In this document: piece by piece, positions 1 to 6,028 of the stretch
How the letters are laid out: each line of letters begins with the position of its first letter
How positions within the stretch are numbered: the stretch's first letter is position 1
Assembly: GCA_049609065.1 (NCBI GenBank)
Contig: JBMYYE010000122.1
Location: 1 to 6,274, forward strand
DNA length: 6,274 nucleotides
Reading direction: 5' to 3'
DNA from: JBMYYE01 sp049609065
GTDB taxonomy: Bacteria > Pseudomonadota > Alphaproteobacteria > Rhodobacterales > Rhodobacteraceae
The notes under the pieces: model-generated
What the model saw: only the letters and a program-made list of their open reading frames with translations
Databases searched by the model: none
Told to the model about the DNA's origin: nothing
Program-made: the position numbers and the translations under genes

Positions 1-86
1 GCGGGCGAGCGCCTCGCCAACCCGGTCAGATCCGGAAGGAAGCAGCCGTAACGAGTCCCGTTTGGGTCGTTGTCCAACCTCTCACC
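1..86 (+). ncRNA. ffs: Bacterial small signal recognition particle RNA (4.5S-type), 5' end cut by the window edge
   Basis: This is the RNA core of the signal recognition particle. With the Ffh protein it targets nascent membrane and secreted proteins to the membrane. The apical domain is unmistakable: a GGAA tetraloop (34-37) closed by TCC/GGA (31-33 with 38-40), then the symmetric internal loop of the SRP domain IV hairpin (CAGA at 27-30 facing AGCA at 41-44), then GG/CC pairs at 24-25 with 46-47. Below this, CTCG (13-16) can pair with CGAG (52-55), and CGGG (2-5) with CCCG (57-60). The 5' end lies outside the window. The 3' end near 84-87 is estimated, because no strong terminator hairpin or T-run follows. 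An SRP RNA gene close to dnaX is a familiar arrangement in Alphaproteobacteria. Confidence 0.93.
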
Positions 87-99
87 TTACTTCCCCAAT

Positions 100-576
100 T
101 TACACTGCCGCGCCCTCACACGCCCATGCGTATTGCGCATCAGTTTCCACAGCCTCTGGACGCACGGCCCGCAATCGTGAAAGTGCCTTTTCTGGCTCTT
201 CCTCCATTTCGATCAACAGCCGCAACGCCAAAGTACCAGAGCGCCCCTGCCCGCCATAACAGTGGAAAAAGATCCGGCCACCCCCCCGCAAAAGCGTATG
301 GCACGCCGTGGACAGCGCCGGCCAATTTTGCGCAGGTGCGGGTACATCAAAATCCTTGATCGGAAAATGCCGCCACGAAATACCGACCATCATAAGCTGA
401 TCTTGGATCTGCGTTTGTGGCAGTTCAAAATCCTCCACCGCGGATACAACCAGCCCTGCCTGCCATGTCGAGATTTTGGCAATGTCATCCCCCAAAGGCG
501 AAAACCGACCCAGCATTGGGCCGATTGCGATCTTTCCACCATGAGGCGTATCAAGACTATATATTTCAAACGACAT
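100..576 (-). CDS. Protein-tyrosine / dual-specificity phosphatase-like protein (158 aa)
   Basis: A small cytoplasmic cysteine-dependent phosphatase. The signature CX5R P-loop is visible as HCYGGQGRSG at residues 105-114, with nucleophile Cys106 and phosphate-binding Arg112. Upstream, HFPIKDFDVP (70-79) resembles the general-acid loop of dual-specificity phosphatases, with Asp75 the likely acid and Asp77 the alternative. The length of about 160 residues fits a minimal catalytic domain with no extra module, signal peptide or membrane segment. The start at 576 is supported by an AAAGGA ribosome site (585-590) eight bases upstream. The gene stands alone, divergent from dnaX and converging on the SRP RNA. 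The fold and chemistry are well supported; the substrate (phosphotyrosine, phosphoserine or a small phosphorylated molecule) cannot be deduced from sequence. Confidence 0.85.
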   Translation of the reverse strand: MSFEIYSLDTPHGGKIAIGPMLGRFSPLGDDIAKISTWQAGLVVSAVEDFELPQTQIQDQLMMVGISWRHFPIKDFDVPAPAQNWPALSTACHTLLRGGGRIFFHCYGGQGRSGTLALRLLIEMEEEPEKALSRLRAVRPEAVETDAQYAWACEGAAV

Positions 577-602
577 TTTTCGTTTCCTTTTCTTAGGCTG
601 AG

Positions 603-630
603 CTTATACGTTCGACGAAAGGTTTCACAA
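603..630 (-). promoter_or_regulatory. Candidate sigma-70-type promoter for the phosphatase gene
   Basis: Read on the minus strand, TTGTGA (625-630, -35) is separated by 16 bases from TATAAG (603-608, -10). These match the TTGACA/TATAAT consensus at 4 of 6 and 5 of 6 positions. Transcription would begin near 595, leaving a leader of about 20 bases that includes the ribosome site. The -10 box lies in a partly self-complementary stretch and may also be used toward dnaX. The prediction rests on motif match and position only. Confidence 0.4.
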
Positions 631-643
631 ATAAAGCGCCCCT

Positions 644-2410
644 ATGACCGACGACATTGACACTTCTGGCTATCAGGTTCTAGCCCGCAAATACCGCCCA
701 GCAAGCTTTGCCGATCTCATCGGCCAAGAGCCTATGGTCAAAACGCTCAAAAACGCGTTTGCGGCGGATCGCATCGCCCAAGCGTTCATCATGACAGGGA
801 TCCGCGGAACCGGGAAAACCACAACCGCGCGTATTATTTCCAAAGGCATGAACTGTATCGGCGCGGATGGCACTGGCGGCCCGACAACGGAACCCTGTGA
901 GGTGTGTGAACATTGTGTGGCTATTTCCGAAGGCCGCCATGTCGATGTCATGGAAATGGATGCCGCATCACGCACGGGTGTGGGTGACATCCGCGAAATC
1001 ATCGATAGCGTGCATTACCGCGCCGCCTCCGCACGGTATAAAATCTACATCATCGATGAGGTTCACATGCTGTCGACAAGTGCGTTTAACGCGCTTTTGA
1101 AGACCCTCGAAGAACCGCCCGCCCATGTGAAATTCATTTTTGCAACCACCGAAATTCGCAAGGTCCCCGTGACGGTTTTGTCACGGTGTCAGCGATTTGA
1201 TCTGCGACGCATCGAACCCGAGGTGATGATTGATCACCTGCGCGGCATTGCGGCGCTGGAAAAAGCAGACATCACCGATGAGGCCTTGGCGCTCATCACG
1301 CGGGCGTCTGAGGGGTCGGTTCGCGACGCCATGAGCCTCTTGGATCAGGCGATCAGCCACGGCGCGGGCGAAACCACCGCCGATCAAGTGCGCGCGATGC
1401 TTGGGCTTGCGGATCGGGGGCGTGTGCTTGATCTCTTTGATCTCGTGATGAAAGGCGATGCAGGCGCCGCACTTTCAGAAATTTCAGCGCAATACGCCGA
1501 TGGGGCCGATCCGATGGCCGTCTTGCGCGATTTGGCCGAAATCACCCATTGGATCAGCGTGATCAAAATCACCCCTGACGCGGCTGATGATCCAACCGTA
1601 TCCCCAGATGAACGCATCCGTGGCCAGCAAATGGCCGAGGACCTGCCGATGCGGGTGATGACGCGGATGTGGCAAATGTTGTTGAAGGCTTTGGAAGAAG
1701 TCGCCATCGCCCCCAACGCGATGATGGCCGCTGAAATGGCGATCATTCGTTTGACCCATGTGGCCGACCTCCCGACGCCGGGGGATTTGGTGAAGAAACT
1801 CCAACCACAAACGGGGCCAGTGACACCGCCCTCTGGCCCAACGGGTGGCGGTGGCATGCCTACACCTCATGGCAGCGACGCCAACCCACACGCTACGGCA
1901 CAGACCGTATCCGTGCCCACAGGCAACGGCGCGGCGACCTCCGCACTTCGCGTGGCGGAACCACAATCCCGCCTCGCGCAATTCGTGAATTTTGAACAGG
2001 TCATCGCGCTCATTGAAAGCCACCGCGATATGCAATTTCGCATCGAAGTTGAGAAATCTTTGCGCCTTGTAAATTACGCACCTGGGCGCATTGAACTTGA
2101 GCTTGCGCCAAATGCGGCACAAGATTTTCCACAGCGTCTTGGCGCGCGGCTTCAAGGTTGGACTGGCGAACGGTGGGGCATTTCCGTCGTCTCAACGGGT
2201 GGCGATCAAACCATCGCCGAACGCCGTGACGCCGAAACACACGCCCGCAAAGAAGAGGCCGCAGAACATCCTCTCGTACAAGCCGTGATCGCCAGTTTTC
2301 CCAATGCCAAAATTGGCGACATTCGCCCTGCGCAGGACCTAAGCGCAAGTGCCGCGATTGAGGCCTTGCCAGAGGTCGAAGATGAATGGGATCCGTTCGA
2401 AGAGGATTGA
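644..2410 (+). CDS. dnaX: DNA polymerase III subunit tau (DnaX clamp-loader ATPase)
   Basis: The ATPase subunit of the clamp loader, which opens the beta sliding clamp and ties the polymerases to the replisome. The N-terminal AAA+ region shows Walker A GIRGTGKT (52-59), a zinc module with Cys71, Cys85, Cys88 and Cys91, Walker B ending in IIDE (136-139), sensor 1 around Thr168-Thr169, the SRC motif (180-182) carrying the arginine finger Arg181, and sensor 2 GSVRDA (224-229). A Pro/Gly-rich linker (about 386-442) leads to the tau-specific C-terminal region (about 443-588), which ends in an acidic WDPFEED tail as in alphaproteobacterial homologues. The length of 588 residues is full size for this group. 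The ATG at 644 gives the expected short N-terminus before YQVLARKYRP, although the nearest purine-rich GAAAGG (617-622) lies too far upstream to be a good ribosome site. The gene leads the dnaX-ybaB-recR cluster. Confidence 0.97.
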   Translation: MTDDIDTSGYQVLARKYRPASFADLIGQEPMVKTLKNAFAADRIAQAFIMTGIRGTGKTTTARIISKGMNCIGADGTGGPTTEPCEVCEHCVAISEGRHVDVMEMDAASRTGVGDIREIIDSVHYRAASARYKIYIIDEVHMLSTSAFNALLKTLEEPPAHVKFIFATTEIRKVPVTVLSRCQRFDLRRIEPEVMIDHLRGIAALEKADITDEALALITRASEGSVRDAMSLLDQAISHGAGETTADQVRAMLGLADRGRVLDLFDLVMKGDAGAALSEISAQYADGADPMAVLRDLAEITHWISVIKITPDAADDPTVSPDERIRGQQMAEDLPMRVMTRMWQMLLKALEEVAIAPNAMMAAEMAIIRLTHVADLPTPGDLVKKLQPQTGPVTPPSGPTGGGGMPTPHGSDANPHATAQTVSVPTGNGAATSALRVAEPQSRLAQFVNFEQVIALIESHRDMQFRIEVEKSLRLVNYAPGRIELELAPNAAQDFPQRLGARLQGWTGERWGISVVSTGGDQTIAERRDAETHARKEEAAEHPLVQAVIASFPNAKIGDIRPAQDLSASAAIEALPEVEDEWDPFEED

Positions 2411-2450
2411 TCCCGCCCTAAAAACCCCTATATCGACAGAAGAGATTTGT

Positions 2451-2455
2451 AGGAG
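2451..2455 (+). promoter_or_regulatory. Ribosome binding site of ybaB
   Basis: AGGAG lies six bases before the ATG at 2462. It is the clearest Shine-Dalgarno site in the dnaX-ybaB-recR cluster and fixes the ybaB start. The 51-base gap between dnaX and ybaB contains no terminator hairpin, which fits co-transcription. Confidence 0.75.
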
Positions 2456-2461
2456 AAAAAC

Positions 2462-2806
2462 ATGCTCAAAGGACTAGGTGGCCTCGGTGATATGGCCAAG
2501 CTGATGAAGCAGGCACAAGACATGCAAGGCAAAGTGGCCGAGCTTCAAGAGAGCCTCAACGACATAACCGTTGTCGGTGAAAGCGGCGCAGGGCTTGTCA
2601 AAGCCACGGCAACCGCCAAAGGGGATCTGACATCTCTTGACATTGATCCCACAATTTTTGATCCAAACGAAAAAGAAGTGGTTGAGGATTTGATCCTTGC
2701 TGCGATCAAAGACGCCCAAGCGCGCGCAGCCGCCAAAAGCCAAGAAGAAATGGCGCGCCTCACCGAAGGTATGGGCCTTCCGGCGGATATGAAGCTCCCG
2801 TTTTAA
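2462..2806 (+). CDS. ybaB: YbaB/EbfC family nucleoid-associated DNA-binding protein
   Basis: A small dimeric nucleoid-associated protein of 114 residues, the usual family length of 100-115. The N-terminal helix carries the typical Gly/Met/Lys/Gln-rich start (MLKGLGGLGDMAKLMKQAQ) and continues as an amphipathic, coiled-coil-prone segment to about residue 35. The central GESGAGLVKATATAKGDL region matches the family's beta-sheet core with its conserved glycines. The C-terminus has the acidic EKEVVEDLILAAIKDA helix and ends in a short GLPADMKLPF tail. Homologues bind DNA and adopt a tweezer-like dimer. The gene sits between dnaX and recR, its most widespread bacterial context, and its stop codon overlaps the recR start. 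Family membership is certain; its exact role (nucleoid organisation, or a link to RecR-mediated repair) remains loosely defined in the family. Confidence 0.95.
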   Translation: MLKGLGGLGDMAKLMKQAQDMQGKVAELQESLNDITVVGESGAGLVKATATAKGDLTSLDIDPTIFDPNEKEVVEDLILAAIKDAQARAAAKSQEEMARLTEGMGLPADMKLPF

Positions 2807-3405
2807 TGGCGAATGGCACCGGCGATATTGAGGCACTGATCGATTTGATGGCCAAGCTCCCTGGGCTTGGGCCACGATCTGCCCGTCGTGCGGTGCTGCA
2901 CCTCATTAAAAAACGTGCACTTTTGATGACGCCTCTCTCTGATGCCATTCATTCGGTTGCAATACATGCCCGTGAATGCCTCAATTGCGGCAATATCGGC
3001 AATGGTGATGTTTGTGATATCTGTGCGGATGATCGCCGTGCAACGGGGACAATTTGCGTCGTCGAAGATGTAGCTGACCTCTGGGCTATGGAGCGCACTG
3101 AGGTGTTCAAAGGACGTTACCATGTGCTCGGCGGAACACTTTCGGCGTTGGACGCGGTTGGACCTGCCGAACTTGGCATCCCAAAGCTTTTGGACCGCGT
3201 TGCGGCGGAAAATATATCCGAAGTGATCCTCGCACTAAACGCCACCGTTGATGGCGTCACCACCAGCCACTATATCGCCGATGAATTGCAATCCCGCGAC
3301 ATCACTGTCACCTCCCTTGCTCAAGGCGTGCCGATCGGCGGGGAACTTGATTACCTCGATGATGGCACCATTTCCGCCGCTTTGAACGCACGCAAACGGC
3401 TTTAA
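2806..3405 (+). CDS. recR: Recombination mediator protein RecR
   Basis: RecR works with RecF/RecO to load RecA on SSB-coated single-stranded DNA during gap repair. All expected parts are present in 199 residues: an N-terminal helix-hairpin-helix (LPGLGPRSARR, 18-28), a four-cysteine zinc finger (Cys58, Cys61, Cys70, Cys73), a TOPRIM domain starting at TICVVEDVADL with acidic Glu87 and Asp88, and the C-terminal motif GVPIGGELDYLDDGT with basic tail. The ATG overlaps the ybaB stop as TAATG, and no strong ribosome site precedes it, so translation is probably coupled to ybaB by termination-reinitiation. A hairpin terminator follows within a few bases, marking the end of the dnaX-ybaB-recR unit. 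Confidence 0.97.
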   Translation: MANGTGDIEALIDLMAKLPGLGPRSARRAVLHLIKKRALLMTPLSDAIHSVAIHARECLNCGNIGNGDVCDICADDRRATGTICVVEDVADLWAMERTEVFKGRYHVLGGTLSALDAVGPAELGIPKLLDRVAAENISEVILALNATVDGVTTSHYIADELQSRDITVTSLAQGVPIGGELDYLDDGTISAALNARKRL

Positions 3406-3409
3406 TGCA

Positions 3410-3436
3410 AAAGGCCCCGCGATTTGCGAGGCCTTT
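3410..3436. terminator. Bidirectional intrinsic terminator between recR and trcR
   Basis: AAAGGCC (3410-3416) pairs with GGCCTTT (3430-3436). Inside, CGC (3418-3420) pairs with GCG (3426-3428) across one C/A mismatch, leaving a five-base GATTT loop. The arms end in A-runs and T-runs on opposite sides, so a T-rich tail appears in both directions (CCTTT on plus, CCTTTT on minus). It starts five bases after the recR stop and lies about 20 bases past the convergent trcR stop, so it can serve both genes. Confidence 0.8.
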
Positions 3437-3457
3437 GTCATCAGAATTCTAGTCCGA

Positions 3458-4189
3458 TTATTCTTCGTCATCACCAGATGGAAGGTTAAAGAAGCTGTCC
3501 GCATCTGGGATGTCTTCTTTTTCTTCTGCGGCGTCATCTTGCATGGAGAAGGCTTCGAGACCGGCCATGTTGGATGGCATTTTTGGTTCCGCATCCATGG
3601 ACAACGAATCCTCAGTTGAGACAAGCTTACGACGCTCATCATCGCTCATCACGCCGCCTTCTGATGCTTTCTTCGCTGCCGCTTTTTGCACGGCTGCATC
3701 AAGTTCGCTTTGCTTACAAAGCCCAAGCGCCACAGGATCAATCGGCTGAATGTTGGCAATGTTCCAATGGGTGCGTTCGCGAATAGCCTGAATGGTTGGC
3801 TTCGTGGTGCCAATCAATTTAGACACTTGAGCATCGGTCAATTCAGGGTGGAATTTCACAAGCCAGTAAATGGACGCTGGACGATCTTGGCGTTTTGATA
3901 GTGGTGTGTAGCGTGGGCCGCGACGTTTTTCTTCGCCAACAGCTGCTGGATTGAATTTCAACTGCAACTTATGAAGCGGATCTTTTTGCGCCGCATCAAG
4001 TTCCTCTTGCGTGAGTTGGTTATTGGCAACAGGATCGAACCCTTTCACGCCAACCGCAACATCGCCATCTGCGATGCCTTGGATTTCCAATTCGTGCATG
4101 CCAACAAAATCCGCGATCTGTTTAAAGTTCAGCGTTGTATTGTCCACAAGCCACACTGCGGTTGCTTTGGTCATAATAGGTTTTGACAT
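3458..4189 (-). CDS. trcR: TrcR, DUF1013-family regulator that associates with RNA polymerase
   Basis: A 243-residue member of the DUF1013/TrcR family of Alphaproteobacteria; in Caulobacter, TrcR tracks with RNA polymerase and affects cell-cycle transcription. Two helix-turn-helix-like segments are visible, about residues 12-42 and 107-143. They belong to a duplicated unit: WLV (13-15 and 109-111), G..I.Q.I-type helices (Gly30/Ile36/Gln37 and Gly127/Ile133/Gln134), DPVA (52-55 and 151-154) and LDAA (64-67 and 163-166). A basic linker (EEKRRGPRYTPLSKRQDRP, 86-104) joins the halves. The tail from about 190 is acidic, probably disordered, and ends in GDDEE. An in-frame GTG at 4204 would add five residues, but the AAGGAG ribosome site (4196-4201) lies inside that extension and sits six bases before the ATG at 4189, so the ATG is preferred. 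The gene is monocistronic, convergent with recR and divergent from the RNase T2 gene. Confidence 0.9.
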   Translation of the reverse strand: MSKPIMTKATAVWLVDNTTLNFKQIADFVGMHELEIQGIADGDVAVGVKGFDPVANNQLTQEELDAAQKDPLHKLQLKFNPAAVGEEKRRGPRYTPLSKRQDRPASIYWLVKFHPELTDAQVSKLIGTTKPTIQAIRERTHWNIANIQPIDPVALGLCKQSELDAAVQKAAAKKASEGGVMSDDERRKLVSTEDSLSMDAEPKMPSNMAGLEAFSMQDDAAEEKEDIPDADSFFNLPSGDDEE

Positions 4190-4208
4190 TTCAGTCTCCT
4201 TCACACAT

Positions 4209-4242
4209 CTCTTAGGCAGCCTATCAATAAGGCAGCCCTCTT
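4209..4242. repeat. Paired direct repeat upstream of trcR (possible operator)
   Basis: AGGCAGCC occurs twice (4214-4221 and 4230-4237), separated by the AT-rich 8-mer TATCAATA. The pair is flanked on both outer sides by CTCTT (4209-4213 and 4238-4242). The repeat period is 16 bp. The left copy also sits in a near-perfect palindrome, TAGGC-A-GCCTA (4213-4223). The array lies 20-53 bases upstream of the trcR ATG, so it could be an operator or part of the trcR leader. No known regulator site is recognised. The repeat itself is directly visible; its function is inferred. Confidence 0.5.
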
Positions 4243-4267
4243 GGGCCGGGGAAAACGGGGTGCGGGG
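4243..4267 (+). other. Four-run G-tract array of G-quadruplex type
   Basis: Four G-runs on the plus strand, GGG (4243-4245), GGGG (4248-4251), GGGG (4257-4260) and GGGG (4264-4267), are separated by loops of 2, 5 and 3 bases (CC, AAAAC, TGC). This satisfies the usual G3+N1-7 quadruplex rule. It lies in the spacer between the divergent trcR and RNase T2 genes, immediately next to the AGGCAGCC repeat pair, with the G-rich strand being the template for trcR. Whether it folds or matters cannot be told from sequence. Confidence 0.45.
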
Positions 4268-4284
4268 TGAACCGCGAGGTTTCG

Positions 4285-4310
4285 TTTTCAGGGAATTTCA
4301 TTCCTTATAG
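4285..4310 (+). promoter_or_regulatory. Weak candidate promoter region for the RNase T2 gene
   Basis: TTATAG (4305-4310) resembles a -10 box and lies about 31 bases before the RNase T2 ATG. TTTTCA (4285-4290) is the best -35-like element, but the 14-base spacing is short. A start near 4317 would leave a leader of about 25 bases containing the purine-rich ribosome region. The assignment is tentative. Confidence 0.25.
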
Positions 4311-4341
4311 ACCCGATTTACAAAAGAGAAAAGAGAAAAAC

Positions 4342-4989
4342 ATGCGTGCCGTTTTTGCCCTGATTTTGACCCTAACAGCTGGCGTCACAGCCCCAGTTTT
4401 CGCCGATGGGGAACGCGCGGGCGATTTCGACTATTATGTCATGTCCCTATCATGGTCACCCACATGGTGCACCCTTGAAGGGGACGCACGTGGCGCACGT
4501 CAATGCGCCGATGACAAAGATTACGGGTTCATTTTACACGGGCTTTGGCCACAATATGATGAAGGCTGGCCGAGCTATTGTCGCACCCCCCACCGCGATC
4601 CATCCCGATCCGACACCAATGCCATGACCGACATTATGGGCACCGGCGGGCTTGCCTGGCATCAATGGAAAAAACACGGGCGCTGCAGCGGATTGAGTTC
4701 CGATGCATATTTCGCGCTCTCACGCGATGCCTTTGCCAAAATCAACCGCCCCGCGGTGTTTCGGAAACTGGATAAAACCTACGCGCTCCCTGCGCGGGTG
4801 ATTGAGGCTGCATTCCTCAAAGACAATCCAGAGTTCACCAAAGATATGATCACCATCACCTGCCGCGACCACCATATCCAAGAGGTGCGCGTGTGCCTCA
4901 CCAAGGATCTCGAACCAACGAGATGCGGCCGCGACACCCTGCGTGATTGCACGCTCAAAGACGCACGCATGCCGCCAATCCACGAGTAA
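4342..4989 (+). CDS. Exported ribonuclease T2 family protein
   Basis: An RNase T2-type endoribonuclease of 215 residues, predicted to be exported. The signal peptide is visible: basic start MR, hydrophobic core (about 3-17) and a likely cut after PVFA (Ala21). Both family motifs are present: CAS I ILHGLWPQ with catalytic His66, and CAS II WHQWKKHGRC (106-115) with His107 and His112. The Glu that normally follows the first CAS II histidine is Gln108 here. Eight cysteines (43, 55, 80, 115, 174, 185, 195, 203) allow up to four disulfides, as expected outside the cytoplasm. The ATG at 4342 is chosen because it starts the signal peptide and follows a purine-rich stretch (AAAAGAGAAAAA); an in-frame GTG at 4267 would put 25 residues in front of it. 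Family enzymes cleave RNA via a 2',3'-cyclic phosphate, probably here for RNA scavenging in the periplasm or medium. The gene is alone on its strand. Confidence 0.9.
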   Translation: MRAVFALILTLTAGVTAPVFADGERAGDFDYYVMSLSWSPTWCTLEGDARGARQCADDKDYGFILHGLWPQYDEGWPSYCRTPHRDPSRSDTNAMTDIMGTGGLAWHQWKKHGRCSGLSSDAYFALSRDAFAKINRPAVFRKLDKTYALPARVIEAAFLKDNPEFTKDMITITCRDHHIQEVRVCLTKDLEPTRCGRDTLRDCTLKDARMPPIHE

Positions 4990-5004
4990 CGGCAGTCGTC
5001 TTGC

Positions 5005-5994
5005 TTAGGCTAGCTCCAACCAGATTTTTCCAATATGGGCCGAGCTTTCCATCAACGCGTGGGCTTTGGCCGCATCTTCAAGGGCGAAGCCTTGATACAT
5101 CACGGGGCGGTATTTCCCGACCTCAATCAAAGGCCAAACATTTTGCGCAAGCTCTTGTGCGATCCGCGCTTTCGCAAGGTCACTTTGCGGGCGCAATGTG
5201 GATCCTGTCACGGTCAACCGTTTGGCCATGATCTGGGCAAAATTCACCTCCGCGATCGGGCCTGATAAAAACGCGATATGCACCATGCGGCCTTCGACCG
5301 CCAAGGCGCGAATGTTTTTTGCAATGTAATCACCGCCAACCATGTCGAGGATTAAATCCATATAGCCTTCGGATTTTGCCATGGCGACAAAATCTTCGTC
5401 CCGATAGTTGAGCGCAACTTCGGCCCCCAACGCGCGGCATTTTTCGAGCTTCTCTTCGCTCCCAGCCGTCGTGAACACCCGCGCGCCCAATGCATGCGCG
5501 AGTTGGATCGCCGTTGTCCCAATACCCGAAGATCCCCCATGAACGAGGAATTTTTCGCCCGCGATCAATCCCCCACGCATGAACACGTTGGACCAAACGG
5601 TGAAAGCGTTTTCTGGAATGCAGGCGGCTTCAGCCATGCTGAGCCCCGCTGGAATAGGCAAGCAATGGGCCGCAGGGGCCGCCACATATTCGGCATATCC
5701 CCCCCCTGGCGTCAGCGCGCAGACTTCATCACCAACATGAACAGTCGTCACGCCATCACCAAGGGCGGCAATGACGCCAGACACTTCTAAACCCGGAAGA
5801 TCAGATGCTGTGGGTGGCGGCGCGTATTTCCCCGCCCGTTGAAGCGCATCAGGACGGTTCACCCCCGCAACGGCCACTTTAATCAACACTTCACCATACG
5901 CGGGCGCTGGCACAGGGCGTGTCGTTTCTTGCAACACTTCAGGCCCACCCGCCGTGGTAATTTCAATCGCGCGCATTGTTTTTGGCAAACTCAT
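5005..5994 (-). CDS. PIG3-type NAD(P)H quinone oxidoreductase (zinc-free MDR family)
   Basis: A 329-residue medium-chain dehydrogenase/reductase that probably reduces quinones or related enones with NAD(P)H. The N-terminal GroES-like half shows GEVLIKVAVAGVNRPDALQR (34-53) followed by PGLEVSGVI (67-75) and GGGYAEYV (97-104). The nucleotide-binding half opens with the loop HGGSSGIGTTAIQLA (152-166) and continues with ARVFTTAGSEEKL. These strings fit the PIG3/TIGR02824 branch. No structural-zinc cysteine cluster is present, as expected for quinone reductases. The start at 5994 lies shortly after a modest GAGAG ribosome site; Met7 is an alternative start. It is 34 bases downstream of coq9 on the same strand, with no terminator between, so the two are probably co-transcribed. 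The gene converges on RNase T2 with only 15 bases between the stops. The physiological substrate is unknown. Confidence 0.9.
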   Translation of the reverse strand: MSLPKTMRAIEITTAGGPEVLQETTRPVPAPAYGEVLIKVAVAGVNRPDALQRAGKYAPPPTASDLPGLEVSGVIAALGDGVTTVHVGDEVCALTPGGGYAEYVAAPAAHCLPIPAGLSMAEAACIPENAFTVWSNVFMRGGLIAGEKFLVHGGSSGIGTTAIQLAHALGARVFTTAGSEEKLEKCRALGAEVALNYRDEDFVAMAKSEGYMDLILDMVGGDYIAKNIRALAVEGRMVHIAFLSGPIAEVNFAQIMAKRLTVTGSTLRPQSDLAKARIAQELAQNVWPLIEVGKYRPVMYQGFALEDAAKAHALMESSAHIGKIWLELA

Positions 5995-6028
5995 TTGCTC
6001 ATCTCTCTTTGCTTCAATTTAAACGTTT

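Noticed and set aside
262..660. 132-codon plus-strand open frame opposite the phosphatase
   Set aside because: It is the antisense of a clear CX5R phosphatase and runs into the dnaX start. The product is Arg-rich with no domain and no ribosome site.
1484..2155. Long antisense open frame of 223 codons inside dnaX
   Set aside because: Its product is rich in Arg, His and Trp with no recognisable domain, as expected for a shadow frame opposite a conserved coding region.
644..2410. Programmed frameshift in dnaX that would give a short gamma form
   Set aside because: I looked for A-AAA-AAG-like slippery heptamers in frame. The A-rich spots, such as the K36-N37 codons, have only five A's, and no suitable signal lies near the linker where gamma would end.
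4190..4204. GTG start at 4204 for trcR
   Set aside because: The extension consists of the ribosome site itself (AAGGAG at 4196-4201), which is ideally spaced for the ATG at 4189.
4267..4341. Upstream GTG start at 4267 for the RNase T2 gene
   Set aside because: It would bury the signal peptide behind 25 polar residues and overlaps the G-tract array. The ATG at 4342 begins a textbook signal peptide.
6021..6028. AAACGTTT palindrome between coq9 and the quinone reductase
   Set aside because: An 8-bp palindrome in AT-rich spacer DNA is easily due to chance, and no second copy or promoter element accompanies it.
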